A stretch of 64,000 nt of DNA from Geomonas silvestris (lineage in GTDB: Bacteria; Desulfobacterota; Desulfuromonadia; Geobacterales; Geobacteraceae), in contig NZ_BLXX01000012.1 of the NCBI RefSeq assembly GCF_014193515.1, positions 124,001 through 188,000 of the forward strand, given 5' to 3'. Shown here one piece after another: positions 32,787 to 41,530 of this stretch; position 1 is the first letter of the stretch, and every line of letters begins with the position of its first letter. The notes below the pieces were generated by a model that saw only the letters and a list, made by a program, of their open reading frames with translations, ran no database searches and was not told the DNA's origin. The position numbers were made by a program, and so were the translations under genes.

Positions 32787-35774
32787 TCAATCGTTCATCG
32801 TCAAGGGGTTCCCTGTCGCAGCTCCCTCACCTGCGGTTGCCTCACCCGCAGTTGCCTCGGCGGGCTCCGGGTCCGGTTCGTAGCCGAGATAGATCAGTTC
32901 GTGCAGCTGTTCCGAGTTTGCATAGCTCCGGTCCTCCCGCAGGTCCGGGATATCCTCCCACTGGTACACGGTGTCGAGTTCGCCAGTCAGGTCCCGCAGG
33001 ATCAGTTCGCTGCTGTCGTGACGGTATTCGTACAGGTACCAGTTGTTCGCCGGCTTGAGTCCGAGGATGCGGTTAACACCGAAAGGCCTGGTGATACGGT
33101 TGGTGCGGTAGTTGTAAAGCGCCAGCCGTTCTTTCAGCATCAACAACACGGTGTCGGTGCTGGGAGAAAAGCCCAGCCTCAAATGGGACTTCCGGAAGAA
33201 AAAACAGGCCCCCGACAGGGGAAACTCCTGGTAGTTGTCGAACTTGAAGTCGACCCGCTTGAGCATCACCGAGTAGAAGTAGTACATCCGACGGTTGGCC
33301 GGGTCTACGCCCCAGATCTCCGGGGTCATCTCGACCGACCCCTCGCTGGAGAGATTTTTGTTTATGACGTGGGTCTCGTCGGTCACGCCGGCGACGAAGC
33401 TGTCGGGGGCGCAGGTAAGCCGGCGGCTATCGATGAACGGCTGGTTGTTGAGCTGCAGCCCTTCGGGGATCGGATTTTTGCTGCCGATCCTGCGTTTCAC
33501 CAGCCGCCCCGGACTGACATGGTCCTCGTGGGCAAGGCTCAGGTAGTAGTCGGTGTCCCTTTCGCTCGACAGGTACACGCGCACCACCCGGGTGCTTTTG
33601 TCCAGCCCCAGATTCTTCCGGAGGTTGAGCAGCGCGGTGAAGCTCCCCTGCCCCGGATGGAGGTCGGCGCGCAGCATGTAGCGCACATCGGGCCCATAGA
33701 CGAAGAGAAAGGTGTCCCGATAGGGAAGGTCGTCGCAGGCAACGAGGTACGGAAACATCGGCGAGTAGAACCTCGTCGCGGTCCCTTGCTGAAGGTTTGC
33801 CACAACGATGTGTCCCTTACGGTCGTTCAGCAGGACGTGCCGGTCGGTCGCATAGTACCAGAGGGGCTGGGCCTTGGTATCCAGGCCCTGGATGTCGTCC
33901 AGGGGGAGCTGATCGGAATAGGTCAGGGTGACCGGTTCCGCCTGGATCCGGAAGCGCTCCCTCACCTTCGCCTCTGCCCTCTCCAGCAGAGCCGGCGTAT
34001 GGATCTTCCTGCGCAGCATCTCGGCCTTGGGTCCATTCCCCGCAATAAGCGCCGCCTTGTAGGCCCGCACCAACTCCTCCTCGGCGCGCTCGGGGGGCAA
34101 GCCGGCCTCGCACTCATCCACACTCAGGGTAAGCTCGCTTCGTTCCTGGTCCGGCAGGATCGCGAGCCTTTTGCGGGCCGAAGCGAGCAGGCGTCTGGCC
34201 GTAGAGCTGCCGCACTCCTTGGAGCGGGCCTGCTGCAGGAGCCCGTCGATCTCCCGGCGCGCCCTTTCCTGCTCCGCGCCCAGGAGCATGAGGTAGTCCT
34301 CGGAGAATTCCGGGTACCCGTGGAAGTAGTGCCGCACCCCCTCGAGCAGCTGGAAACATGCTTCCCGATTGCCCCGCTCCAGCGCCGATTTGGCCTTCAC
34401 GAAGTCGAGCCAGGCCTCCCGTGCCGCGCGCTCGGGGAGCCTGAAGAGCCGCTGGTTGTGCGACAGGACCGAGAACAGGCGCGAGACGGTGCAGGCCTTT
34501 TTCAGCCATTGGGGGTCCTCCTGCCGCGAGAACCAGAGCAGCACGTCGAAGCACTCTCCCCAGCACGCCCCCGCGGCCAGCGTCTCGAGACTTTTAAGCT
34601 CTGAGGCGAGCTGCTCCTTTTTACGCCGCGCCTTCTCGTGGGCGACCAGCTCCCTGATCGTTTCGCGTTTCTCCGTGTCCCGTTCCTGGAGCCTGGCCAA
34701 CAGGTCCAGCCTGGCCTCGCAGCTTTCGGTCGCCCGAAATTCCTGCCACAACATGGAAAGCTCGTCTCTCTCCTTGCTGGCGGTGTGCGCTTCCAGGATC
34801 TCCCGGGCGGCCGCGAGTCCCGGGTATACCTGCAGCGCCTGGCGCGCCCGAAGCGCCGCCGCGGCGAGGTCTCCCCGCTCCACCGCGGCAAGCGCCTCGT
34901 TAAAAAGCGGTTCGGCTTCCCGCTCGAGCGAGCCCTCCACAGCCTTGCGCAACTCGGCCAAGCCTCCCAGGAACCCTTCCCGCTCCTCGGCCATCCTGAT
35001 CAACTGCAACGCGAACGAGTCGTTACCGTCCCGGTGCGAGAGGCTTGCCCAGGCCAGGAGCGCTTCCTTCCCCAGGTCGGCCGGCAGCAGTGCGTCGAAG
35101 ATCATCCCCGCCTCCGCCAGGTTTTCGTTGCGGTAGTAGGCAAGAGCCAGCAGCTCGCGGATACTTCTTTCCTTGAGAAACTTCCTGGGCTGGGCGAGCA
35201 GCATCTCCACGGCACTCGAATAGGCTCCCAGCTCGTCGAGCAGGAGGCGGGCCGCTTTCGCCAGCGTCTCCAGATCGGCGCCGCTCTCCAGCCGCAGTTC
35301 CGCCAGCACCTTTTCCGCCTCCGGATAGTCGTACTCTTCCAGCAGGAGTTGGCCCCGCTTCAAGAGATCCGCGGCCGAGCCGGCGGGCTCAGCTTGCTTT
35401 TTGGCCTTCTCCTTATGCGGTTTGCTTTTTGGGAGCGGTGGTTCAGGCGGTGAGCCGGCAGACTGAAGCGCCTTCACCGAGAGCACAGAGAGATGTGTGT
35501 GGCAGGCGTCGATAGAGGGGAGAGAGGAGTGCTTGATCAGGACGATCTCGTCCGTGTAGGGATGGGGCGCCAGGTAAAAAGCGCCGCCGTAGTTTTCCAG
35601 AAGCAGGTTTTGCAGCCGGTTCTTGATCAGGTAGCCGCGTTCGCGGTCCGCCTCAGACAGCTGCCTCGCGGTCGGATTGATCCTCTTGATGAGGGAGATA
35701 ATCTCTTCCGACGCCGGAACCTGATTGGAAACCATCAGAGCTTCGGCGGACTGGACCACACGTTCCCATACCAT
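32787..35774 (-). CDS. Large TPR-like and propeller-like protein, function unknown
   Basis: 995 residues, cytoplasmic (no signal, no membrane segment). A small N-terminal domain (about 1-100) is followed by a Pro/Lys linker (about 108-130) and a long helical-repeat region (about 130-630) with TPR-like pairs (LLKRGQLLLEEYDYPEAEKV; FNEALAAVERGDLAAAALRA). The C-terminal third (about 640-960) is rich in beta strands, aromatic residues and turns (YYATDRHVLLNDRKGHIVVA; FLFVYGPDVRYML) and looks like a beta propeller. The last 25 residues are low complexity (EATAGEATAGEG). GGAGGTCGCCC precedes the ATG. Not recognised as a named family; a scaffold role is the best guess. Confidence 0.7.
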   Translation of the reverse strand: MVWERVVQSAEALMVSNQVPASEEIISLIKRINPTARQLSEADRERGYLIKNRLQNLLLENYGGAFYLAPHPYTDEIVLIKHSSLPSIDACHTHLSVLSVKALQSAGSPPEPPLPKSKPHKEKAKKQAEPAGSAADLLKRGQLLLEEYDYPEAEKVLAELRLESGADLETLAKAARLLLDELGAYSSAVEMLLAQPRKFLKERSIRELLALAYYRNENLAEAGMIFDALLPADLGKEALLAWASLSHRDGNDSFALQLIRMAEEREGFLGGLAELRKAVEGSLEREAEPLFNEALAAVERGDLAAAALRARQALQVYPGLAAAREILEAHTASKERDELSMLWQEFRATESCEARLDLLARLQERDTEKRETIRELVAHEKARRKKEQLASELKSLETLAAGACWGECFDVLLWFSRQEDPQWLKKACTVSRLFSVLSHNQRLFRLPERAAREAWLDFVKAKSALERGNREACFQLLEGVRHYFHGYPEFSEDYLMLLGAEQERARREIDGLLQQARSKECGSSTARRLLASARKRLAILPDQERSELTLSVDECEAGLPPERAEEELVRAYKAALIAGNGPKAEMLRRKIHTPALLERAEAKVRERFRIQAEPVTLTYSDQLPLDDIQGLDTKAQPLWYYATDRHVLLNDRKGHIVVANLQQGTATRFYSPMFPYLVACDDLPYRDTFLFVYGPDVRYMLRADLHPGQGSFTALLNLRKNLGLDKSTRVVRVYLSSERDTDYYLSLAHEDHVSPGRLVKRRIGSKNPIPEGLQLNNQPFIDSRRLTCAPDSFVAGVTDETHVINKNLSSEGSVEMTPEIWGVDPANRRMYYFYSVMLKRVDFKFDNYQEFPLSGACFFFRKSHLRLGFSPSTDTVLLMLKERLALYNYRTNRITRPFGVNRILGLKPANNWYLYEYRHDSSELILRDLTGELDTVYQWEDIPDLREDRSYANSEQLHELIYLGYEPDPEPAEATAGEATAGEGAATGNPLTMND

Positions 35775-35859
35775 GGGCGACCTCCGTTTATATTAGAGTT
35801 CGCCAATTCTACCGAGTCTTGCCCCGTGCGCAAGGGATGAACAGGGAATGCGGAGTCCC

Positions 35860-36006
35860 TTATTTTATCTGCTCCAGCTGCTTCAGCCTTTCAACGTTTG
35901 CCTTGCCGCTCGCGTCCCCCGTGGTCACGGCCTTTTCGTACCACCTGCGAGCCTGAGTCAAGTCCGGTTTCTCACCGAAGACCCAGTTGCTCCTACCCTT
36001 GGCAAT
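35860..36006 (-). pseudogene. C-terminal fragment of a Sel1/TPR-repeat protein
   Basis: A 3' remnant with the Sel1-repeat signature LTQARRWYEKAVTTGDASGK, then ANVERLKQLEQ and a stop. The 5' part is missing; upstream sequence on this strand is unrelated. Whole Sel1 proteins carry several such 36-residue repeats and act in protein interaction. Confidence 0.55.
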
Positions 36007-36075
36007 TAGAAATGGCTGTGAAAATCTGGCCTGAGGGTGCAAAATAAGCAGATGGAATGGCAGAGGAGATGCGCC

Positions 36076-36759
36076 ATGAAAATTCTCATAGTTCTAACTT
36101 CCCATGACCAGCTCGGAAACACCGGGGAAAAAACCGGGTTCTGGCTGGAAGAGTTTGCCGCTCCCTATTATGTTTTCAAAGATGCCGGAGCGACGATCAC
36201 GCTGGCTTCTCCCAAGGGAGGTCAGCCACCCCTCGATCCCAAAAGCGACGAGCCTGCAAACCAGACCGATCTCACCAGGCGCTTCAGCGACGACCGCGCG
36301 GCGATAACTGCGCTCGCCAACACCAAGAAGCTCTCCGAGGTTTCGGCGCAGGAGTTCGACGCCATCTTTTACCCCGGTGGGCACGGTCCGATGTGGGATC
36401 TGCCGGATAACGCCACCTCTATCGCGCTCATCGAGGACTTCGCGAAAGCCGGCAAGCCGGTCGGTGCCGTCTGTCACGCGCCGGTCGCGCTTCTCAACGT
36501 CCGCGGCAAAGACGGGCAATACCTCATCAAGGGCAAAAAAGTAACCGCCTTCACCAATGAGGAAGAAGCGGCCGTCGGACTGACCAAGGTCGTGCCGTTC
36601 CTGCTGGAGGATGGCCTCAAAGAACGCGGTGCGGTCTTCAGCAGGGCCGCCAACTGGGCACCGTACGTCCAGGTAGACGGTAAACTGGTGACCGGCCAGA
36701 ACCCGGCATCTTCGGGGCCGGCGGCGAAGGAGTTACTGAAGCTGCTCCGTAACGCCTGA
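36076..36759 (+). CDS. DJ-1/PfpI-family protein (type 1 glutamine amidotransferase-like)
   Basis: A 227-residue protein of the DJ-1/PfpI superfamily, Hsp31-like branch. The nucleophile elbow is GAVCHAPVALL with the catalytic Cys near residue 137; the preceding AIFYPGGHGPMWDLPDN provides the oxyanion and His-linked region. Members are glyoxalases or deglycases, or chaperones acting on methylglyoxal damage. GAGGAG sits seven bases before the ATG; an earlier in-frame ATG is not preferred. It lies 84 bases upstream of an exported alpha/beta hydrolase and both may respond to electrophile stress. Confidence 0.88.
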   Translation: MKILIVLTSHDQLGNTGEKTGFWLEEFAAPYYVFKDAGATITLASPKGGQPPLDPKSDEPANQTDLTRRFSDDRAAITALANTKKLSEVSAQEFDAIFYPGGHGPMWDLPDNATSIALIEDFAKAGKPVGAVCHAPVALLNVRGKDGQYLIKGKKVTAFTNEEEAAVGLTKVVPFLLEDGLKERGAVFSRAANWAPYVQVDGKLVTGQNPASSGPAAKELLKLLRNA

Positions 36760-36843
36760 GCGACCACCTGACCGGGCAAGTCGGTCAGCCTGGCGTTGGA
36801 CAGGAAGAATGACGATTGGTCTTTCAACAATGGGAGGGAGGAC

Positions 36844-37755
36844 ATGCTCAGATCTCTGCTAGGAGCGTTAGTCATACTGGCCTTGGCATTTCCGGCGGCA
36901 GCACAGGTTAAGCCGTATCCACCCTCGTTCCGAACGCAGGAGATCCAGACCGATGGCGCGACGCTGCACGTGCGCGTCGGCGGCAAAGGTCCAGCCGTGG
37001 TCCTTATACACGGGTTCGGCGATACGGGCGACATGTGGGCATTGCTTGCAGCCGACCTCGCACGTGATCACACGGTTGTCGTGCCCGATCTGCGCGGCTT
37101 GGGGCTCTCGTCGCAGCCAGCCGGCGGCTATGACAAGCGGACGCAGGCCGCCGATATCCGCTCTGTGCTGACCACACTCGGACTCGACCGAGCAGCGATT
37201 GTCGGTCACGACATCGGCACAATGGTCGCCTACGCCTATGCGGTACGCTACCCTGAAAAAACCGAGAAGCTCGTAGTTATGGACGCACCGGTCCCCGGTA
37301 TTCCGCCTTGGGACTCCATCGTGCGTCTGCCGGCTCTGTGGCATTTCGATTTCGGTGGCCCGGACGCGGAGCGGCTCGTAGCTGGGCGCGAGCGCATCTA
37401 TCTCGACCGCTTCTGGAACGAATTCGCAGGCGATCGCACGAAAATAGACGAAGCCACCCGGGCACATTACGCGAAGCTCTATGCGCGTGCTGGTGTCATG
37501 CACGCAGCCTTCGCCCAGTTCAACACGATTCGCCAGGATGCTGAGGACAACAAGGCCGCGCTGAAAACGAAGCTCACCATGCCCGTGTTGGCCATTGGCG
37601 GCGAAAAGTCGTTCGGCGCGAATGAAGCGGTAGTGATGCGCAACGCTGCCACGGATGTGACCGAAGTTGTCGTCAATAATGCCGGGCATTGGTTGATGGA
37701 GGAAGCGCCATCGGCCACGATCACAGCCGTTCGAGATTTTCTGTCGAGGCCCTGA
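36844..37755 (+). CDS. Exported alpha/beta hydrolase, epoxide-hydrolase/dehalogenase type
   Basis: 303 residues. A signal peptide (about 1-21: LRSLLGALVILALAFPAAAQ) is followed by an alpha/beta-hydrolase fold. The oxyanion motif is HGFGDTGDMW, and the nucleophile elbow is IVGHDIGTMVAYAYA, with Asp instead of Ser, as in epoxide hydrolases and haloalkane dehalogenases. The catalytic His is in NNAGHWLMEEAP. It should act in the periplasm on epoxides or halides; the substrate is unknown. GGGAGGGAGG precedes the ATG. It has lower GC3 than nearby genes and a downstream repeat cluster, so transfer is possible. Confidence 0.87.
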   Translation: MLRSLLGALVILALAFPAAAQVKPYPPSFRTQEIQTDGATLHVRVGGKGPAVVLIHGFGDTGDMWALLAADLARDHTVVVPDLRGLGLSSQPAGGYDKRTQAADIRSVLTTLGLDRAAIVGHDIGTMVAYAYAVRYPEKTEKLVVMDAPVPGIPPWDSIVRLPALWHFDFGGPDAERLVAGRERIYLDRFWNEFAGDRTKIDEATRAHYAKLYARAGVMHAAFAQFNTIRQDAEDNKAALKTKLTMPVLAIGGEKSFGANEAVVMRNAATDVTEVVVNNAGHWLMEEAPSATITAVRDFLSRP

Positions 37756-37811
37756 GCGCCGAGAAGGGAAGGAAAAGCGGGGAGGTATCAGGTCTAAATG
37801 TGGTTCTTCAA

Positions 37812-37934
37812 GGGGACGCGCCTGAATCCTGTAAAGGTCAAACGAGTAGAGCCTGGTATTCGACATTTGAGAATTACAGGATTACAGGGGCGTCCCCCTC
37901 AGAGGCCTTACAGGATTACAGGGGCGTCCCCCTC
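37812..37934. repeat. Cluster of the TTACAGGGGCGTCCC dispersed repeat (three copies)
   Basis: One inverted, degenerate copy (37812-37836, GGGGACGCGCCTGAATCCTG) and two direct copies in tandem (37873-37897 and 37908-37934, each with ATTACAGGATTACAGGGGCG then TCCCCCTC). Further copies: 38357, 40466, 40542, 41553 (partial), 46696, 46765, 46810. Confidence 0.85.
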
Positions 37935-37962
37935 AGAGGCCTTCTACATCAACACTCCAATC

Positions 37963-38304
37963 TCACGAATCTGGATCAAACCCGAATACTCGAAGCTCCT
38001 GATCGCAGCGACACGCTTTCGCGATACGTGCGGCCCATGCGATGGCCTCCTTACTTGAGGGGAGCTCAAGCACCGTAAATCCGCCATTAAGCGGAGGCGC
38101 CCACGGGTAACCTCCCTCAGTGACTAAGCCATTGGCCGAGACAAGGACGGGCGGTACTGTTTCATCAATACCGCCGCCGAAGACATAGATGCCTGCCTCC
38201 TTAGCCTCGCGCATCACCGCGTGAGCGTCTCGCCCCACCGCATCTAACTCGCTGTTGGCTACCTTCATTGCGGCACTAGGAAATGAAATGAGATACTTTG
38301 CCAT
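37963..38304 (-). CDS. YCII-related (YciI-like) protein
   Basis: A 113-residue protein of the YCII family: a ferredoxin-like dimeric fold with the strand KYLISFPSAAM at the start, GGGIDETVPPVLVSANGLVT in the middle, and PLNGGFTVLELPSSKEAIAW with AARIAKAC at the end. YCII proteins often carry a His-Asp pair and resemble dehydrochlorinases; function is unknown. The start is the ATG with AGAAG shortly upstream. The gene is boxed by copies of the GGGACGCCCC repeat that face each other (37873-37934 and 38357-38385). Confidence 0.85.
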   Translation of the reverse strand: MAKYLISFPSAAMKVANSELDAVGRDAHAVMREAKEAGIYVFGGGIDETVPPVLVSANGLVTEGGYPWAPPLNGGFTVLELPSSKEAIAWAARIAKACRCDQELRVFGFDPDS

Positions 38305-38356
38305 GATCTTCTTTCTCCAAATGCCATCGTCCAATCGGCACTCACACGGGGACCGT

Positions 38357-38385
38357 CAGAGGGACGCCCCTGTAATCCTGTAATT
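38357..38385. repeat. GGGACGCCCCTGTAATCCTG repeat, inverted copy
   Basis: CAGAGGGACGCCCCTGTAAT then CCTGTAATT. It is the mirror of the copies at 37873-37934 and closes the other side of the YCII gene. Confidence 0.85.
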
Positions 38386-38571
38386 CAAGAAAAAACCGTT
38401 CTTGTAACAGCTGTCTTCTAAACGCCCCGGCCCATTATAGCATGACAGCGGCACCTACTCGCTTCTCTCTAATCCCACCGCCTTAATGCGCACGGGGTGC
38501 GATAATTCGCGGGAAAAGAAACGCTATGTTGATGGATAGCAATCATGCGGTGGACCAGGCGGCGTCTGTTC

Positions 38572-38985
38572 CTAGGCTTCCTCAAACGAGGCTTGACGGG
38601 GTGCGTCAATTTCATCGGCGCTCTCAAGGTGATGATACTTGGCAAGGTAGTGCCCGTACTCGGACTGCTGGTTGCGCCGGGCGGCCCAGACGAGAAGCGC
38701 ATCCAGGGCGGGACAAAGCTCCCTCCCCTCTTCCGTCAGCGCGTAATCCACTTTTGGGGGAACCTGGGGATAGGCGGTTCTCTTTACGATGCCGTCGGTC
38801 TCAAGTGCCCGCAACTGCTGGATGAGCATCTTCTGGGTAATCCCGGGAATGCTGCGCTCGAGTTCGGAAAAGCGCATGGTGCTGTTTGCGAAGAGATTCA
38901 TGATGATAAGCAACTTCCATCTCCCTTCCAAAACCTTGAGGGCGTCCTGAATTCCGACGGCTGCAGAAGATGCCGTAATACTCAT
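38572..38985 (-). CDS. HxlR-family transcriptional regulator
   Basis: A 137-residue winged-helix protein of the HxlR type: ALKVLEGRWKLLIIMNLFAN, FSELERSIPGITQKMLIQQL (recognition helix), ALETDGIVKRTAYPQVPPKV and YALTEEGRELCPALDAL (wing and dimer helix). No Cys sensor is obvious. The ATG at 38985 has AAAGGA upstream; an earlier in-frame start is not preferred. It is divergent from the SDR-DUF1330 pair 112 bases away and probably controls that promoter, as HxlR regulators of aldehyde or quinone stress often do. Confidence 0.88.
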   Translation of the reverse strand: MSITASSAAVGIQDALKVLEGRWKLLIIMNLFANSTMRFSELERSIPGITQKMLIQQLRALETDGIVKRTAYPQVPPKVDYALTEEGRELCPALDALLVWAARRNQQSEYGHYLAKYHHLESADEIDAPRQASFEEA

Positions 38986-39096
38986 AACTATCCTTTCAGT
39001 AGGTACCTTACTTTTTTGTGAGTACTTGACTAAACACCACCATAATCCGAAACTCGGCACAGGTCAATCACAGGAAGTTCATTGAAGGAGAGAGTC

Positions 39097-39867
39097 ATGA
39101 CACGAGAGTTCGAAGGACAAAAAGCGCTGGTGACCGGAGGTACCAAGGGGATGGGGCGGGCAATCGCCCTGCGTCTCGCCGAAGGCGGGGCCGACGTCAT
39201 GGTGGCGGCCCGGGAGATCCCGGAAGATTTCCCGCTGCCGGGTATCGCGGCCGACCTGAGCAGCGCCACGGGGAGCGAGGCGGTCGTTCGCCAGGTACGG
39301 GAGGCGTTTGGCAGCCTGGACATCCTGATCAACAACGTAGGTGGGTCTAAGTCGCCCGCCGGCGGGTACCTCATGCACACCGACGAGGAGTGGCACAAGA
39401 TGTTCGAACTGAACCTGTTCGGAGCGGTGCGCCTGGACCGCGGCTTTCTTCCGGACATGGTGTCGCGGGGGAAAGGGGTCATCATCCACATCTCGTCGAT
39501 CCAGAGCCACAAGCCGATCTACGACTCCACCCTCGCCTATGCGGCAGCCAAGGCAGCATTGAACAACTACAGCAAGGCACTGTCTCTCGAGGTGGGGCGC
39601 CATGGGGTGCGCGTGAACGCGATATCTCCGGGATTCATCGAGACAGAGGCGGCTGCCTCTTACGTGAGCCAGATCGCAGAGTCCCGGGGGATCACGCAGG
39701 ACGCGGCACGGCAGGAGATCATCGACTACATAGGCGGAATCCCGCTGGGCCGGACCGGTCGCCCCGAAGAGGTAGCCGAGCTGGCGGCGTTTCTCGCTTC
39801 CGACCGGGCCGCCTGGATAACCGGTGTCGAGTACCGTATCGATGGCGGGACCATCCAGACCCTCTAG
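39097..39867 (+). CDS. Short-chain dehydrogenase/reductase
   Basis: A 256-residue classical SDR: NAD(P)-binding TGGTKGMGRAIA (about 14-25), NNVGG at the fourth strand (usual form NNAG), catalytic Ser in IIHISSIQS, and the YxxxK pair in YAAAKAALNNYSKALS, followed by NAISPGFIETEA. It reduces or oxidises an alcohol or keto group; the substrate is not predictable. AAGGAGAGAGTC precedes the ATG. It is followed by a DUF1330 gene nine bases downstream and is divergent from an HxlR regulator. Confidence 0.9.
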   Translation: MTREFEGQKALVTGGTKGMGRAIALRLAEGGADVMVAAREIPEDFPLPGIAADLSSATGSEAVVRQVREAFGSLDILINNVGGSKSPAGGYLMHTDEEWHKMFELNLFGAVRLDRGFLPDMVSRGKGVIIHISSIQSHKPIYDSTLAYAAAKAALNNYSKALSLEVGRHGVRVNAISPGFIETEAAASYVSQIAESRGITQDAARQEIIDYIGGIPLGRTGRPEEVAELAAFLASDRAAWITGVEYRIDGGTIQTL

Positions 39868-39876
39868 GAGAAACCG

Positions 39877-40164
39877 ATGGCGACCTACATGGTGTTTGTC
39901 AGGGAAAGAGTCAAGGAAGCAGCGGAAATCGAAGAGTACAACAAGCTGGCAGCAGGTTCGTTGGCGGGAAGATCGGTTAGAGGCCTGGCGCTTTATGGTG
40001 CCGTGCAAACCCTGGAAGGACCGGAGGCGCAAGGAGTGGTGCTGCTGGAGTTTGCTGACCGTGAGCAGGCCCTTGAGTGGTACAACGGCGAGGCGTACCG
40101 CACGGCGCGTGCGCACCGGTTTCTGGGCGCGGACTACCGCGTCATCATGTTCGAAGGGGTGTAG
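39877..40164 (+). CDS. DUF1330-family protein
   Basis: A 95-residue dimeric alpha/beta-barrel-type protein: ATYMVFVRERVKEAAEIEEY at the start, then GALYGAVQTLEGPEAQGVVL-like strands and FADREQALEWYNGEAYRTAR, closing with YRVIMFEG. DUF1330 proteins resemble ABM/YCII folds; function unknown. GGAG lies about seven bases before the ATG and the gene follows the SDR by nine bases, so they form one operon. Confidence 0.88.
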   Translation: MATYMVFVRERVKEAAEIEEYNKLAAGSLAGRSVRGLALYGAVQTLEGPEAQGVVLLEFADREQALEWYNGEAYRTARAHRFLGADYRVIMFEGV

Positions 40165-40181
40165 TTTCGGAACCGTTCTCA

Positions 40182-40333
40182 CCACAGAGGACACGGAGGG
40201 ACACAGAGGAAAAACAACGGCGGGGAAAATCCTGAAAACGGGTTCGACCTGCTTCGCCCAGGCGGTTAAGGCCGGACGGCTTCCCCACGGGTTTCAGGTT
40301 TTCCTCAGTGTTCCTCTGTGCGCCTTTTGTGGT
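40182..40333. repeat. Inverted-repeat element of the CCACNGAGG...CCGTGG family
   Basis: Left end CCACAGAGGACACGGAGGGA, right end TTCCTCTGTGCGCCTTTTGTGG shortened (40299-40333). The ends are imperfect inverted repeats of about 32 bases around an 85-base core. Related single ends occur at 696-727, 48939-48970, 54149-54177, 57711-57754 and three times in 62631-62816. Confidence 0.75.
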
Positions 40334-40360
40334 TAAGTACACTGAGGATTCCTAGTTCGC

Positions 40361-40455
40361 GGACGGTTCCTCAAAGCTGATCCGACCGATCTTGCCTGTC
40401 CGCGACTGACGCAGGAACGCTTCGGAAGCCCGATTCAGATCTATCTCTCCACCTG
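40361..40455 (-). pseudogene. Duplicated 3' fragment of the ylqF GTPase gene (copy A)
   Basis: 95 bases that match 47948-48042, inside the 3' part of ylqF/rbgA, with eight mismatches by eye. It lies in the same orientation as ylqF and stops short of its stop codon. A GGGACGCCCC repeat begins 11 bases further on. Confidence 0.85.
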
Positions 40456-40465
40456 GGAGGGACCC

Positions 40466-40559
40466 AGAGGGACGCCCCTGTAATCCTGTATTTCTCACAG
40501 AAGAAGACACCCGTCGTCAAAACCACTCACAATAATTTCAGTATTACAGGGACGTCCCA
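40466..40559. repeat. Inverted pair of the GGGACGCCCCTGTAAT repeat
   Basis: CAGAGGGACGCCCCTGTAAT (40466-) and, 50 bases on, ATTACAGGGACGTCCC (40543-40558) in inverted order, forming a stem-loop-like unit directly after ylqF fragment A. Confidence 0.85.
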
Positions 40560-40585
40560 CTTTCAGTCCCGTCCCCTCATCCCTC

Positions 40586-41530
40586 CTACCCTTGAATGAT
40601 CTGGTCTAGAATCTGCCCCTCGATATCCGTATTTATCTGCATCCAAAGTGGAAGATGGTCGGAGAGCTGATAGGTGAACTTAAGTTTCGCCATCCCGGGG
40701 AACAGAGGCTCGATGTCTCCGCAATAGAAATCGAGCACGCCTCCGTTATTGGTGAAGTTTTCGGGATAGATGGGGAAGTGGAGGATCTGGTCGTAGCGTT
40801 TCTTGCGGGCGAGGTCCGAACCGAATTCGAGGGACTGGAGTGCCTTGGGGATCTGCAATCCCTTGCTGGTGATCGCCTTGAAGAGGTCGTCGTCCCGGCT
40901 TGCAATGTTGAAGTCACCCATGACGATCAGGTCTTTGTCCTCGAGCGTCGTTTCCTTGCGTTTTTCGTCCAGCCAGTCTGCGAGCATCTGGAGTTCGCCT
41001 TGCCGTGCCTTCTCGTCGTCACCCCAGCGGATGTGTGCGCTGAGCACCACGAAATCGAACTTGCCGGCGCGGAACGAGGCAAGGTAGGGGCTGCGCCACC
41101 AGGAGATCTGGGAGTGATATTCCTGCCCCTCCTTGGTCCGTGGTGGGTTTGCCTCTGCGGCCATTCCGGTGAAAACTACCGCCCGCTTGTCGTAGATAAA
41201 GGCTATGCGTTCATGGTTTCCGCCATCATCCGGAATCATGTCGGAGTACACGACTTTCCAGTACGGACCAAGTATCTGGAGTACCCGTCCCAGGTCGGAA
41301 AGGTTGTCCCGAAGTTCTACCACTCCGATCAGGTCAAACTGCCCCAGTATCTCGGCCAGGTAATGGACCGCCGCCTCGCTTCTCGGTTTCTTCCCGAACT
41401 CACGGATGTTCCAGGTGGCGATGTTGAGCGTCTCGTCGAGCTTGGAGGAGGGGATTCCGGCCTTTTTAATGCGGCTTTGCAGTTCAACCAAACCCGAAGC
41501 AATCTCTTTTGATATCTTGCCGTGGTCCAT
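40586..41530 (-). CDS. Endonuclease/exonuclease/phosphatase-family protein
   Basis: A 314-residue protein of the EEP superfamily (DNase I/exonuclease III fold). Visible motifs: ATWNIREFG (about 38-46), GVVELRDNLSDLGRVLQIL (metal-binding Glu), VLSAHIRWG, VMGDFNIAS (Asp-Asn pair) and the final SDHLPLWM with the catalytic Asp-His. It cleaves phosphodiester bonds, in DNA or in another phosphate ester; the substrate is unknown. There is no signal peptide. It may be a nuclease for repair or defence, but no partner gene supports either. Confidence 0.87.
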   Translation of the reverse strand: MDHGKISKEIASGLVELQSRIKKAGIPSSKLDETLNIATWNIREFGKKPRSEAAVHYLAEILGQFDLIGVVELRDNLSDLGRVLQILGPYWKVVYSDMIPDDGGNHERIAFIYDKRAVVFTGMAAEANPPRTKEGQEYHSQISWWRSPYLASFRAGKFDFVVLSAHIRWGDDEKARQGELQMLADWLDEKRKETTLEDKDLIVMGDFNIASRDDDLFKAITSKGLQIPKALQSLEFGSDLARKKRYDQILHFPIYPENFTNNGGVLDFYCGDIEPLFPGMAKLKFTYQLSDHLPLWMQINTDIEGQILDQIIQG

